IMG/VR virus record: IMGVR_UViG_3300036832_000397 | Coordinates: 1-49,426 of that record | From: a virus | Reading direction: 5' to 3' (one strand) | Length of the DNA stretch: 49,426 bases | In this document: positions 1-7,886 of the stretch, one piece after another | How the letters are laid out: each line of letters starts with the position of its first letter | Numbering within the stretch: position 1 is the first letter of the stretch | Translations under genes and position numbers: made by a program | Notes under the pieces: model-generated | What the model saw: the letters and a program-made list of their open reading frames with translations, nothing else | What the model was told of the DNA's origin: nothing | Database searches by the model: none

Positions 1-23
1 CTCGTTCCAGTGGCACTCTGAAT
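1..23. repeat. Terminal direct repeat, left copy (circular closure)
   Basis: The 23 bases at the left end are identical to 49404-49426. Joining the ends at this overlap restores one open reading frame (tail gene 1016 to 47243, minus strand), so the contig represents a circular or circularly permuted molecule of 49,403 bp. The repeat looks like an assembly overlap; nothing shows it is a packaged terminal repeat. Confidence 0.93.
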
Positions 24-1016
24 AAAGCCATAGGCAGCACCAGTTGGAACGGGATTTCCAACCCCTACCTCAGCCTTATATACATTGTACGAGACCGCGC
101 CAGCGACAGCCCCCCACACGACATTAATCGAGCCAGCCGTCGTTCCGATATTTACTGCATTAAGAACCGCGAATGGAGCACTTGGAGCGCTTTCCTGTCC
201 GTTAGCGTCCACCGCAGTAACTTCATACGAATAGTTTGCGGTCCCGACAGCAGTCGGAGTGGCACTCGCTATAGTTGGAGAGCCAATAGTTGTGCCAAAA
301 ACTAAAGGATTTAAGATCCAGTTAGATGCGGCGTATGCAGTTAGTACATATGGCCGATATAACTGATGAACAAGGACCATATTGTTCGCAAGCTGCGCGA
401 ACTTCAACAATGGAAGATCGCTAGCTGCGTATGGCGAAGCGATCTCATAGACTCGGCCAGCGCCTCCACTACTAATGTAAGTGCCATAGCCAGTACTATC
501 TATGTTCGCATGTGTAATAGTGTCTTGCAGTGTGACATTGGCTCCAGCCACGGCTGCGACATAATAGTACCTGTTGTTAATCTGTGGCATCCCAACGGTT
601 TGAGCAATAAAAATCCAATTACCAACTGCGAAGTTATTTCCAGTAATGGTTGCGACAGCTGGATTGGCGTTGGTTATACCTGTAACTTGGAAAGGTGGTT
701 CCAGAACCGCTCCACCATTAATAAAAAATCTACAGTAAAAATCGCCGAACTCTATAATATAACCGATTTCGGCAGAGAACTGGAATGGGATCAAGCGGAC
801 GTTGGAGATAGACCCAGTAGAATCAAACGACATACCAAGCTTAGTCTGATTAGCAAAAGCGAGGCCCGAGCGCGTGGACGCCCCGCTCCGAAAGTCAACG
901 ATAAAGTTGCGCATTGTCGCGGCACCAGACTTATACTTCGGAATGTCTGTGCGCGCGAGCAAGCTCGGCGAGAGTTCGCCGCTTGAGAACGAATGCTGGA
1001 TAACATTGTCAGCCAT
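1..1016 (-). CDS. Tail nozzle / tubular protein B-like, N-terminal part (continues at 49403)
   Basis: This is the first 338 codons of a 1058-residue protein interrupted by the contig join; the remainder is 47243-49403. The start is ATG at 1016, overlapping the stop of the tubular A gene by 8 bases. Residues 1-60 carry the signature of podovirus tail-tube/nozzle proteins: GELSPSLLARTDIPKYKSG, then an NFIVDFRSGASTRSG block. Residues about 248-320 look like a fibronectin type III fold (YSYEVTAVDANGQES ... SYNVYKAE). By analogy with T7 gp12 it should form the distal tail tube after tubular A. I checked that the frame is open from 1016 to 1 and continues across the join. Family assignment is by motif recognition only. 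Confidence 0.85.
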   Translation of the reverse strand, partial: MADNVIQHSFSSGELSPSLLARTDIPKYKSGAATMRNFIVDFRSGASTRSGLAFANQTKLGMSFDSTGSISNVRLIPFQFSAEIGYIIEFGDFYCRFFINGGAVLEPPFQVTGITNANPAVATITGNNFAVGNWIFIAQTVGMPQINNRYYYVAAVAGANVTLQDTITHANIDSTGYGTYISSGGAGRVYEIASPYAASDLPLLKFAQLANNMVLVHQLYRPYVLTAYAASNWILNPLVFGTTIGSPTIASATPTAVGTANYSYEVTAVDANGQESAPSAPFAVLNAVNIGTTAGSINVVWGAVAGAVSYNVYKAEVGVGNPVPTGAAYGFIQSATGT

Positions 1017-1833
1017 ACATCGTCAGCATGTTGCCCCAATCATACGAGATATTTGGGGACCAGCTCTGATCCAATGGATAATCAATCCCTCTGATTCGAA
1101 TCCAATCAGGGGTTACGTTGTTAATCGTTAAGCCCTCGTTCCCATCAACTGCCCTTGCGGCGATTATCATGTTATTCGCCTCTTGCAGTTTCATATTGGC
1201 GAGCTGGGCGTTGCCACTAAGCTGCCATACTAACCGCCCCGCGAGGGCCATCTCCCACGCCGCTCTGAAGTTATCATCCATAACATCAGGTAGCGTTACA
1301 CGTTTACAGTAAAATAAGATTGCAAACTCCTGATTCGTGAGGATGATCCGAGTGTCTATACCGAGTGGGGGGCTCGCTGGGAGGCCAGTACCGGGATCGA
1401 TCTGGTCAATAGATACTTGGAATTTGACAGGTGGTCCGTTCCAGAAGGCTGGTGCGCCGCCAGTCACAGCCGTGGTGATCGGAATGCCTGCGCCAAAGCC
1501 AGTCTGAAACTGTGGGACGATCCACAGCGGTCGCAAGCAGTCGGCTGGATAAAGGTACTCATAGGCCCAAGGAGGCGGTGGAATGCCCTTGGCCCATTGA
1601 GACGTGCCAGGGTTAGGGTTCTCTGGCGTCCCTGGCGCTGCGCAAGACAGCGTTAGAAGATTGAAGTTCTTAACGCAGTTCCAGGGAGCCAGCCGAGCCA
1701 CTTCGTCACGAACGACATCGATCCAGGTGCTGGCGGCTATTGCCTCGTTAGACTGTTCGCTCAACGAGGCGATTGTGGATCGAGTGCCAATCAGACTCAG
1801 TGCCCGATTTGCGATGTCCGTATCAGTTGTCAT
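1009..1833 (-). CDS. Tail tubular protein A-like (head-to-tail adaptor)
   Basis: A 274-residue protein. Its N-terminus has the family signature ANRALSLIGTRSTIASL, followed by an ARLAPWNCVKN block and YLYPADCLR, as in T7 gp11-like adaptors that sit between portal and nozzle. The C-terminal half (AAWEMALAGRLVWQLSGN) matches the helical part of these proteins. The length fits the family. Its stop overlaps the nozzle start by 8 bases (ATGGCTGA), and its start overlaps the end of the 88-residue gene upstream, so it is probably translated by coupling within the late operon. Confidence 0.85.
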   Translation of the reverse strand: MTTDTDIANRALSLIGTRSTIASLSEQSNEAIAASTWIDVVRDEVARLAPWNCVKNFNLLTLSCAAPGTPENPNPGTSQWAKGIPPPPWAYEYLYPADCLRPLWIVPQFQTGFGAGIPITTAVTGGAPAFWNGPPVKFQVSIDQIDPGTGLPASPPLGIDTRIILTNQEFAILFYCKRVTLPDVMDDNFRAAWEMALAGRLVWQLSGNAQLANMKLQEANNMIIAARAVDGNEGLTINNVTPDWIRIRGIDYPLDQSWSPNISYDWGNMLTMYG

Positions 1834-2096
1834 CGCTGACTGCCTTTTGGATGCTTCTGTCCATGAAGGCCGACCTCACCATGCTCAGCATGATGGATAG
1901 CCTTCGGTCCCTGTGTACCACAGTTGCCATAATTGTCACCACCAAGTCCCGGCCCACGGTTGCCGATCGAGGTTGGACCTTGGGGTGGCTTGTAGGCGTG
2001 AACGTCTCGAGCCGATTTGATCCCACCAGACTTCGCTTTCGGAGCCATCTTCTTCGAAACGTCTTTTCCATATTCGCTGAGAATGTCTCTAGCCAT
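1830..2096 (-). CDS. Small hypothetical protein, tandem paralogue A (88 aa)
   Basis: I chose ATG at 2096 (product starts MARDILSEYGKD), preceded by AGGAAGGA; a longer frame reaches 2240 without a better start. It is clearly related to the next gene upstream (2089-2361). Both begin with DIL-E-G, then GG--(Q/K)(S/A)ARDV--Y-PP-GPT, then GPGL and NYGN-G(S/T)QG. It is hydrophilic, basic, glycine- and histidine-rich, with no membrane segment. It lies between the tail adaptor and other small late genes and overlaps its neighbour by 8 bases. It is probably a small virion or assembly protein; function unknown. Confidence 0.75.
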   Translation of the reverse strand: MARDILSEYGKDVSKKMAPKAKSGGIKSARDVHAYKPPQGPTSIGNRGPGLGGDNYGNCGTQGPKAIHHAEHGEVGLHGQKHPKGSQR

Positions 2097-2361
2097 GTTG
2101 TGATCCTTCCTTGTCCCCGCCACCATCGGGGCTACCAGATGTCTTAGCTGGTAGGCTGTACTTCCCCTGGCTCCCAGCATTACCATAGTTATTTCTTTCC
2201 GCGAGGCCTGGACCGGAGTGCGCGAACGTGGTGGGACCAACGGGAGGGCTGTACCCCATCACGTCTCTTGCTTGCATGACGCCCCCGCGACTGGCCCTTT
2301 CCTTTTGAGGATTGCTTCCGTCCGGCCCGAACTCGTTTAGGATGTCTTTTCCCTTTTCCAT
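2089..2361 (-). CDS. Small hypothetical protein, tandem paralogue B (90 aa)
   Basis: Starts MEKGKDILNEFGPDGS. It is a tandem duplicate of the downstream gene (1830-2096), sharing ARDVMGYSPPVGPT, SGPGLA and NNYGNAGSQG. The start codon shares one base with the stop of the upstream gene (TAATG), and the stop overlaps the downstream start by 8 bases (ATGGCTAG). It is low in hydrophobic residues and rich in Gly, Ser and Pro, probably with much disorder. Function is unknown; its place in the tail-gene block suggests a structural or assembly role. Confidence 0.75.
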   Translation of the reverse strand: MEKGKDILNEFGPDGSNPQKERASRGGVMQARDVMGYSPPVGPTTFAHSGPGLAERNNYGNAGSQGKYSLPAKTSGSPDGGGDKEGSQHG

Positions 2362-2570
2362 TATGCAGTTCCTCGCTTAAGAGGGGATGCAGCAGCCTCC
2401 TTCGTAGCTGCTTTATCTCTTTCCGCTTGTCGAATGTTCATCGCAGCAAGCTCACGAAGGAACGACGCGGCAAGCGCCGATGTCTGTGGATAGTCTCTCA
2501 TAAGATGGGCAGAGCTCATAAGATGAAACACTCGTGCCACATCTTCTTCAGCTTTGTAGTCATTAGCCAT
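2361..2570 (-). CDS. Small helical hypothetical protein (69 aa)
   Basis: A 69-residue protein, mostly predicted helix (VARVFHLMSSAHLMRDYPQT ... AASFLRELAAMNIRQAERDK) with a charged, alanine-rich C-terminus. TAATG junctions at both ends (2570 and 2361) indicate stop-restart translation within a run of small late genes. I do not recognise the family. Confidence 0.7.
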   Translation of the reverse strand: MANDYKAEEDVARVFHLMSSAHLMRDYPQTSALAASFLRELAAMNIRQAERDKAATKEAAASPLKRGTA

Positions 2571-2770
2571 TAGTGTCTCCCTTGGCTACCAGATTTGTGA
2601 TGTTCCACCCCCTCATCTTTCGGGGCCTTGTATCCCCTACCAGAGTGCATGGGGTCTTTCTTGTAGTGAACCGATATGCCTTCATGAGCTGTGTATGCCG
2701 GAGTAACCTTATAAGGCTTCGGTTCGGTCTTCTTCTCAAGAACAGTTCTGCTTGCGAATCCCTGTTTCAT
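2570..2770 (-). CDS. Small basic hypothetical protein (66 aa)
   Basis: Starts MKQGFASRTVLEKKTEPKP. It is basic and rich in Tyr, His and Lys; the ending SGSQGRH recalls the GSQGK tract of the paralogous pair downstream. Its start overlaps the stop of the 168-residue gene by four bases (ATGA), and its stop shares a base with the next start. No known domain is seen. Confidence 0.65.
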   Translation of the reverse strand: MKQGFASRTVLEKKTEPKPYKVTPAYTAHEGISVHYKKDPMHSGRGYKAPKDEGVEHHKSGSQGRH

Positions 2771-3273
2771 TTCCTAATCTCCACAGGTTTACGAAGTTTC
2801 GCGTTCTCTTCGAGGAGCTTCGCGACTTGACCCTTCAAGTCGTTAAACTCTTGAAAGGAAACGGGGGCATTCACTGGGGTTGCTGGTTGACCCTTAGCCA
2901 TAGCATCGATTTGCCGCTGGAAGTCGTTCAAAATCGACTGAGTGAAATCGCCTGGCAACGAGTCGATCGGATGCTTACAGTTCTTCTGAACCTCTGCACT
3001 GAGGAACTCGGCCTCCGCATCCAGCGGCTCCATATCAAGCGTCGGCCCTCCAGTGAAGGTATGATCCCTCGGCTGGCCCTTGCCCGCATAGCAGACAATG
3101 ACTTCACCACTACCCCTCACATTCCAGTCACCTGGATCGTTGGGGTCAAAGTATCGTGGAACCGGGAAGCGTTTCATTGCTTGCCGTCCAGTATCCCGAT
3201 TAGTCTCCTTGTATTCCCACTCATTATCTGTAGTCCACAGATAATGAGGCTTTATTAATCTCCATCTAGCCAT
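2767..3273 (-). CDS. Hypothetical late protein with C-terminal coiled coil (168 aa)
   Basis: I chose the start at 3273 (MARWRLIKPHYLWT), which makes the recurring 8-base ATGGCTAG overlap with the upstream stop; a frame extending to 3372 exists but lacks this context. Residues about 1-60 are aromatic and basic, with a conserved-looking FPVPRYFDPNDPGDW segment. The last 50 residues (FNDLKGQVAKLLEENAKLRK) form a short coiled coil. Many related podoviruses carry a similar protein in this cluster, but I know no function. Confidence 0.75.
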   Translation of the reverse strand: MARWRLIKPHYLWTTDNEWEYKETNRDTGRQAMKRFPVPRYFDPNDPGDWNVRGSGEVIVCYAGKGQPRDHTFTGGPTLDMEPLDAEAEFLSAEVQKNCKHPIDSLPGDFTQSILNDFQRQIDAMAKGQPATPVNAPVSFQEFNDLKGQVAKLLEENAKLRKPVEIRK

Positions 3274-3652
3274 TTGCCTTCTCCTTTGGTTTGTCCAGGA
3301 ATCGCGTATGATCGTAGCGGTTCGCCGGATCGGCTGCCATCTCTCGTCGAACCTTCTCGAACGCTCCACCATCCTTATGGAGTTGGATCAAGAGCTGGCG
3401 ATAACGATCATCAAGACGCTCAATCTCACGATTTACATGAGGCGGAACCGCAGTTCCAAGTGCTTCATACATATACCGCACGTCGTGAACGTCGTGATAG
3501 TAATTCATGAACCTCCGTATTTTCTCCGGGACCTCCCTTTCGGCCTCCTCGATCATTGCATAGACCCATTTCGAAGTCAGTTCACGAGTAGTTGTTACTT
3601 CCCGTGCGATGCGATTAAGCGTGGCTAGCATCTGCTCTTCAAACTCAGTCAT
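3266..3652 (-). CDS. Hypothetical helical protein (128 aa)
   Basis: Starts MTEFEEQMLATLNRIAREV. Highly charged and helical throughout, with EREVPEKIRRFMNYYHDVHD in the middle and REIERLDDRYRQLLIQLHKD as a probable coiled coil. The start overlaps the upstream 56-residue gene by 8 bases (ATGACTGA); the stop overlaps the next start by 8 (ATGGCTAG). Family not recognised. Confidence 0.7.
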   Translation of the reverse strand: MTEFEEQMLATLNRIAREVTTTRELTSKWVYAMIEEAEREVPEKIRRFMNYYHDVHDVRYMYEALGTAVPPHVNREIERLDDRYRQLLIQLHKDGGAFEKVRREMAADPANRYDHTRFLDKPKEKANG

Positions 3653-3815
3653 CTTGTGTATCCTTTCTCTTCTTTTTAAGGATTCCTGTGCGCTTGTCAG
3701 CGCGGTTGAACTCCTTTGCTACACCTTGTGGAACTCCGACCTTCTTAGCGAATGCTGGATTGTGCGCTGCTCCAGCCATTAAGCGGGCTTGCTTCGATGA
3801 GGTACTGGGCATCAT
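3645..3815 (-). CDS. Small conserved phage protein (56 aa)
   Basis: A short gene in the gap before the tail-fibre-like gene. The product begins MMPSTSSKQARLMAGAAH and contains HNPAFAKKVGVPQGVAKEF, a pattern I recognise from many small phage proteins (SKKQA-FM---AHNP-FAKK-G-P--V-KEF--AD). Function unknown. Two adjacent ATGs (3815 and 3812) are possible starts; GGAGAG lies just upstream. The stop overlaps the next gene by 8 bases. Confidence 0.8.
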   Translation of the reverse strand: MMPSTSSKQARLMAGAAHNPAFAKKVGVPQGVAKEFNRADKRTGILKKKRKDTQDD

Positions 3816-3821
3816 TCTCTC

Positions 3822-5168
3822 CTAGGTCAGCACAACGCCGCGCCAGGCCGACGACGCGGTATCGTAAATCCAAAACTTGTGATTTGTGATGTCGTAAACC
3901 ATTGCCACCCGCCCACTATAAGATGTCGGCACGCCAGTCGGAGCGCCGCCAGTACATGTTGGGATATAGAGAAAGCCATGAGTTGCGGTGTTCGACACTG
4001 AGCCAGTATTGACCACGACATTGCCTAGGCTGTCAACGATGGCTTTGACGGTGGCACTAATCGAGCCGGGATTGGTAGTGGCAATTTCCCATCGTCCCGG
4101 CATGGAGTTTGCCGCTGGCGTGCCGTCGACTCGGCCCCACAACGCGACACACTGTTCCATGAAAGTGCCGTCGTCGCCTAGCCCATAGGCGACAAAGGTA
4201 AAATCGTTTGGCGTCAACAGGCCGTGGCCGCCGACCGTGTTGTTGCGAGAGTAGCCCATCGTTAGGCCGGGAGTTGATCCGTTGCCTGACGATGGTGTAG
4301 AGTCGTAATTGGCAATGCCAATGCCAAAGTCGGCGTTGTTGGTGTTGTTGCCGACTACGCCAAACATCACCGGCGCGCCGTTCTGTAGTGGAATGTCGGC
4401 AATGCCGATCGTGGTATTGGCGTTGAACAGATTCTTGCGGTTGCCGGTGATGCCGAGCTGTTTGATGCCATAATTCTCGCTGGACACAGTGCCTTGAAAA
4501 TCGCGCAGATAAATGCCGTAACGATTGCTGCAATTGCCGTTGGCACCAATGTCAACGCCAGCCTGCATGTGTATTGGAGCGCCAGACGTGTTAATCAGTG
4601 TGCCGGTGAACAGCGCGCATTCGCCGGTGACGCCATTGCCGCTGAAGCAATCGGTGGTGGCGATGAAGGCGTAAAGGTTGTGCGCCGAAGCGCCGACCGC
4701 ATCAACCTCAGCCACGCCGAAGAACGCTGCCTGATCGCCGTTCGCGGTGCCTTGTACCTCAGAACAGGCTTGGATACCGACAATCGATGAACCAACAGTC
4801 TGACCAGGTGGAATGGCGCTAACGAGCAGGATGCCGTTACGAGTTGCGCCACCAGCGTCGGCTGCCGATGGTTGGTATTGGATACGCCAGAACGATGCTG
4901 CATCGTCGATGAACCCTCCACCGAAGTTAATATCGCCCTGCGTCCCGAAGTGGGTGTTCTGCTCTTCAATCCTGAACACTTCCTGCGACATTAGAGTCGC
5001 GCCAGCGCCATCCACTCCCCACACAGGATTTATCGGAGTCGTGCCGACCTTAGCGGTAGAGAAGAAAGCTGGAGCCAGATAATTCTTGACCCACCCTATT
5101 GTAGGACCGTTATAGATGTAGTCGTAAGGGAGTGTACCCTGTTCGTCGAGGTCTTGTGGAGGGCTCAT
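3822..5168 (-). CDS. Tail fibre-like protein 1 (448 aa)
   Basis: Gly/Ser/Thr/Asn-rich beta-structured protein. It is colinear with the 528-residue protein at 7887-9473. Shared blocks include E-(V/F)RIE--NT-FG, NLYAF(I/L)ATTD-F, GVTGE-ALF-GT--NTSG-PI, and NYGI(K/R)Q-G-TG-R-NLF. The C-terminus has GFLYIPTCTGGAPTG ... MVYD-TN, a short domain frequent at the ends of phage fibres and probably involved in trimerisation. Unlike its paralogue it lacks the canonical fibre N-terminus (the WGIGTYANATTTIARTT type), so it may attach differently. A receptor-binding or adhesion role is inferred. Its start overlaps the repeat-protein stop by ATGA. Confidence 0.75.
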   Translation of the reverse strand: MSPPQDLDEQGTLPYDYIYNGPTIGWVKNYLAPAFFSTAKVGTTPINPVWGVDGAGATLMSQEVFRIEEQNTHFGTQGDINFGGGFIDDAASFWRIQYQPSAADAGGATRNGILLVSAIPPGQTVGSSIVGIQACSEVQGTANGDQAAFFGVAEVDAVGASAHNLYAFIATTDCFSGNGVTGECALFTGTLINTSGAPIHMQAGVDIGANGNCSNRYGIYLRDFQGTVSSENYGIKQLGITGNRKNLFNANTTIGIADIPLQNGAPVMFGVVGNNTNNADFGIGIANYDSTPSSGNGSTPGLTMGYSRNNTVGGHGLLTPNDFTFVAYGLGDDGTFMEQCVALWGRVDGTPAANSMPGRWEIATTNPGSISATVKAIVDSLGNVVVNTGSVSNTATHGFLYIPTCTGGAPTGVPTSYSGRVAMVYDITNHKFWIYDTASSAWRGVVLT

Positions 5169-7051
5169 AGTCCTACCCCTGTCAGTGTGCGCTGGATCAA
5201 GGTCGGTGCTGTCGGCACAGGAATGAACGCTTGATTATAATTATAGACTGTTGCCTGTAGAAGCGGCGACGGCCCAAGCTCTGGACGACCAAAGAACTGA
5301 ACTCCTGGCGGCAGCTGGATTTTTGGGATCAGACATAACTGAAATCCCGAAACCATTGTCTGCAATGGTGGGAGGTAGAAAGCTTGCGAGAGCGGCCAGT
5401 CTTGTTGTCGATTGGGTAGTTTGTCTTGGTTGATAAGGCTCTTATTGTAACTAACGCCAAAGAAACGATCTGGCTGCTGTGGTCCGGCTGGCCACAGGTC
5501 GTAGATTGTCTTACCGCTTGGAAGTTTGTCCTTGCCAACGAGGTTTAGATTGAATGAGGCAGCGATAGACCTATCTGGCTGACCTGCTGCTGGCGTAAGC
5601 GGCCAGTCGGATTGATTAAATGGCTGTCGCGCAGCAAGAAGCGCGAGGTTGGTTGATTGAATCCAATCTCTGACCTGCGCTGGAGCGATTGGATTAGGCC
5701 AATCGCTTTGACGGAATGGAAGTTGATCTTGAGCAATGAGGTTATTGTTGTAAGAAGCTGCCCACGTCTGATCGAGCCGAGAGGGTTGAGTTGGAAGCGG
5801 CCAGTCTTGCTGACGTACTTGCTTGGTAAGGTCTGGTGGCGCAGTAGCCAGTGAGAGATTGACTGTCTGTATCCAAGTCTGGAACAGCCGAGCAAAGTCT
5901 CGTGGTGGTAGATCGGTCGACTGCTCACCGACCAGCATTGCGTCGCGGCTGATGAGATTAAGGTTGTATGAAACAGCGACGGTCTGTTCAATACGATAAG
6001 GCGCTGGTGGAACGAGCGCTGTAGTTTGAGTACCTGTTGGGAGTTTGTCTTTATTAACTAGATTGAGATTGTAGCTCCACTCCCAAGACCGACGCGGCGA
6101 TGGCTCAGGCGCACGAGGCCAAAGGTCTGAGGATTGCTCGCCCGCTGGAAGCTGGTCTTGACCAATTAGACTGAGATTGTAGGTCCAAGTCCAAAGTGGT
6201 GGACCACGCTGATAGTCACGAGGCGTAAGATCAGAAGATTGCTCTCCAGTGGGGAAGCGATCCTGACCAATGAGATTAAGATTGTAGGTCCATTGCCAAG
6301 AGTGAAGCTGCCCCTGCTCTGGCGGACGCTGCGAAGGAACGAGGTCATAAACCTGTTCGCCAACTGGAAGCTGATCTTTGCCGATCAGGTTTTTATTATA
6401 TTGCCATTCCCAACCACGCCGCGGGCTTATTTCAATACTGGCGTAAATCGGTGCAAGGTCGTAAGCCGACTTGCCAGAGGGGAAACGATCCCGACCGATT
6501 AGATTGAGATTGTAGCTCCAGTTCCAGCTGTGGAGTTGAACTTGCTCTGGCGGCACCTGACCGCTGGCAAGAACGTAACTCTGGCCGCCAACTGGAAGCT
6601 GATCCTGGCCGACTAAGTTAGGATTGTACTGCCAGTACCATACGCGAAGCTGAGCATGGTAAACTGGGGAAGTTGGTACTGGCCAGTCGAATTGATTAAG
6701 GAGGTTGGGTAAGCCAGCAGGGACAGGGCCGTAGTAAGTAACCCAGTTGGAACTCCAAGTCTGCCCCTGCCCTCTAGGAGGCTGGGCTGGAACGTCAAAT
6801 CTCTGATTACCCGGAGGAAGAAAGTCTTTGCCGATTAGATGAAGATTGTATTGCCAAGTCCAAGTCTGCTCGATCTGAAATGGAACTTGCTTTTCAGGAA
6901 GGGACTTTTGCCAAGGCGTCGCGACGAGCGTTGACTGATCGGCGCTGGCTTGAATAGGCGTGACATAGACTTGGACGTAGAAGGTCTGAGGCTCTATCGC
7001 GCCCCGACCAAGTCCAAGATTAGACCCTAAGATGGCACCTATAGTCGGCAT
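5165..7051 (-). CDS. Tail-region repeat protein with about 15 YNLNLIGxDxLPxGxQ units (628 aa)
   Basis: The protein is almost entirely degenerate tandem repeats of about 35-45 residues. Each has a core like W-YNLNLIG(K/Q)D-LP-GEQ--DL-P; some end instead in (R/Q)Q-DWPLP. I count roughly 14-16 units from about residue 62 to 610. Units are rich in Trp, Tyr, Pro and Gln and almost lack Cys. There is no signal peptide or membrane segment. It lies between two virion-type genes, so it is probably a virion or tail-fibre-associated fibrous protein, perhaps a beta-solenoid or a ligand-binding array. The first 60 residues (VYVTPIQASADQ ...) are non-repetitive. I cannot name a family. Confidence 0.8.
   Translation of the reverse strand: MPTIGAILGSNLGLGRGAIEPQTFYVQVYVTPIQASADQSTLVATPWQKSLPEKQVPFQIEQTWTWQYNLHLIGKDFLPPGNQRFDVPAQPPRGQGQTWSSNWVTYYGPVPAGLPNLLNQFDWPVPTSPVYHAQLRVWYWQYNPNLVGQDQLPVGGQSYVLASGQVPPEQVQLHSWNWSYNLNLIGRDRFPSGKSAYDLAPIYASIEISPRRGWEWQYNKNLIGKDQLPVGEQVYDLVPSQRPPEQGQLHSWQWTYNLNLIGQDRFPTGEQSSDLTPRDYQRGPPLWTWTYNLSLIGQDQLPAGEQSSDLWPRAPEPSPRRSWEWSYNLNLVNKDKLPTGTQTTALVPPAPYRIEQTVAVSYNLNLISRDAMLVGEQSTDLPPRDFARLFQTWIQTVNLSLATAPPDLTKQVRQQDWPLPTQPSRLDQTWAASYNNNLIAQDQLPFRQSDWPNPIAPAQVRDWIQSTNLALLAARQPFNQSDWPLTPAAGQPDRSIAASFNLNLVGKDKLPSGKTIYDLWPAGPQQPDRFFGVSYNKSLINQDKLPNRQQDWPLSQAFYLPPLQTMVSGFQLCLIPKIQLPPGVQFFGRPELGPSPLLQATVYNYNQAFIPVPTAPTLIQRTLTGVGL
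5200..6870 (-). repeat. Coding tandem repeat array, period about 110-130 nt
   Basis: DNA underlying the repeats of the 628-residue protein. Recurrent words on the plus strand such as gattgtaggtcca, accaatnagattnagattgta and ctggaagctgatc mark each unit. Units differ at many third positions and in length, so the array is old or selected for divergence and is not a recent slippage expansion. Confidence 0.75.
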
Positions 7052-7052
7052 T

Positions 7053-7595
7053 TTAGTTCAACGACTGCATCGTTACCCATTGAGGGGTACAACTACCGGC
7101 GACGGATAGTGTCCAGCCTATAAAAATCCCGGTTTCGACAGATAGGTCGCAGGCGGCAGCGGTGCCGCCAAAGGCGACGGTGTTGTTAGAGGCCGCCGTT
7201 GCCGCAGCGCCGCCACCGTTGAATACGCCGGTGCCCATGATTGTGGAGTTAGCGCCGGGGGCACCAGTCGCGCGCACGACCCAAATGGAGTGCAGGAACC
7301 AGGCTTCGTTGGTGATGCTTGGAGTTACTGTTTGTGCGATTGAAGCGCCAAGCGTAATACCGCCAGTCGTTGCGCCGACACGCGGAGTTATTGTTAGAGT
7401 TCCTGAGGCTCCCGTTGACCAAATACCACCAGCCATTAGCCTGAATACCTTTCCGACGCCTCTGTAGCTATCAAAGGCGTGGATTGGAGAGAACTGTGGT
7501 ACGTTCCACAATGCTGTCTCCACCGTCGCTACAACCGCAGTCAGGTTAGCAATCGGCGGGTCGATGATAAGTTCTTCGAAATATTGACGAGACAT
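7053..7595 (-). CDS. Putative virion protein (180 aa)
   Basis: Beta-rich, Gly/Ala/Thr-rich protein starting MSRQYFEELIIDPPIANLTA, with GTLTITPRVGATTGG and a C-terminal GIFIGWTLSVAGSCTPQWVT. The composition matches phage surface or tail accessory proteins. A good ribosome site (GTAGGAGC) precedes ATG at 7595, and the gene abuts the repeat protein. No specific family recognised. Confidence 0.6.
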   Translation of the reverse strand: MSRQYFEELIIDPPIANLTAVVATVETALWNVPQFSPIHAFDSYRGVGKVFRLMAGGIWSTGASGTLTITPRVGATTGGITLGASIAQTVTPSITNEAWFLHSIWVVRATGAPGANSTIMGTGVFNGGGAAATAASNNTVAFGGTAAACDLSVETGIFIGWTLSVAGSCTPQWVTMQSLN

Positions 7596-7604
7596 CGCTT
7601 GCTC

Positions 7605-7694
7605 CTACGTCACCTGCGCGCCCATTAAGAGCCACAGCATGTACCAGGGGATTTCGGTATAGGCAGTTTGCGTATAAGCCTCACCCGCGAACAT
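7605..7694 (-). CDS. Candidate micro-protein (29 aa)
   Basis: Translation starts MFAGEAYTQTAYTEIPWYML and ends WLLMGAQVT. AAAGGA lies about 8 bases upstream of ATG, and the frame overlaps the end of the 58-residue gene by 14 bases, as other genes here do. The hydrophobic C-terminus is too short for a confident membrane span. Plausible but weak. Confidence 0.4.
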   Translation of the reverse strand: MFAGEAYTQTAYTEIPWYMLWLLMGAQVT

Positions 7695-7857
7695 TGTCGT
7701 GGTCCTTTCCATCACCGTTGATTGGTGGCATAATATCAGCTTGGTTGATAATCTGCTGCAATGGAGCCATTACTTGATTGACCTGCCGCCACGGCAGCGT
7801 TGCAAGAATGTTGAGAATGGCATTGAGCAGATTCTCGGGGATTGGGTAGGTTTTCAT
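7681..7857 (-). CDS. Small conserved-type phage protein (58 aa)
   Basis: Starts MKTYPIPENLLNAILNILAT and continues LPWRQVNQVMAPLQQII. This resembles the short helical proteins found near fibre genes in many phages (pattern LLN-ILN-LA--P---V--L---I). ACGAGG precedes the ATG at 7857. It fills the gap between two fibre-block genes. Function unknown. Confidence 0.7.
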   Translation of the reverse strand: MKTYPIPENLLNAILNILATLPWRQVNQVMAPLQQIINQADIMPPINGDGKDHDNVRG

Positions 7858-7886
7858 CACGCGCCTCGTTTAAAATTCACTTTCAT

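Noticed and set aside
1-23. The 23-bp terminal repeat as a true packaged terminal redundancy
   Set aside because: It is very short, lies inside a structural gene and coincides with the contig ends; an assembly overlap is the simpler explanation.
1083-1112. Imperfect hairpin around CCTCTGATTCGAATCCAATCAGGGG
   Set aside because: It is inside the tubular A coding region, has a mismatch and no regulatory context; probably chance.
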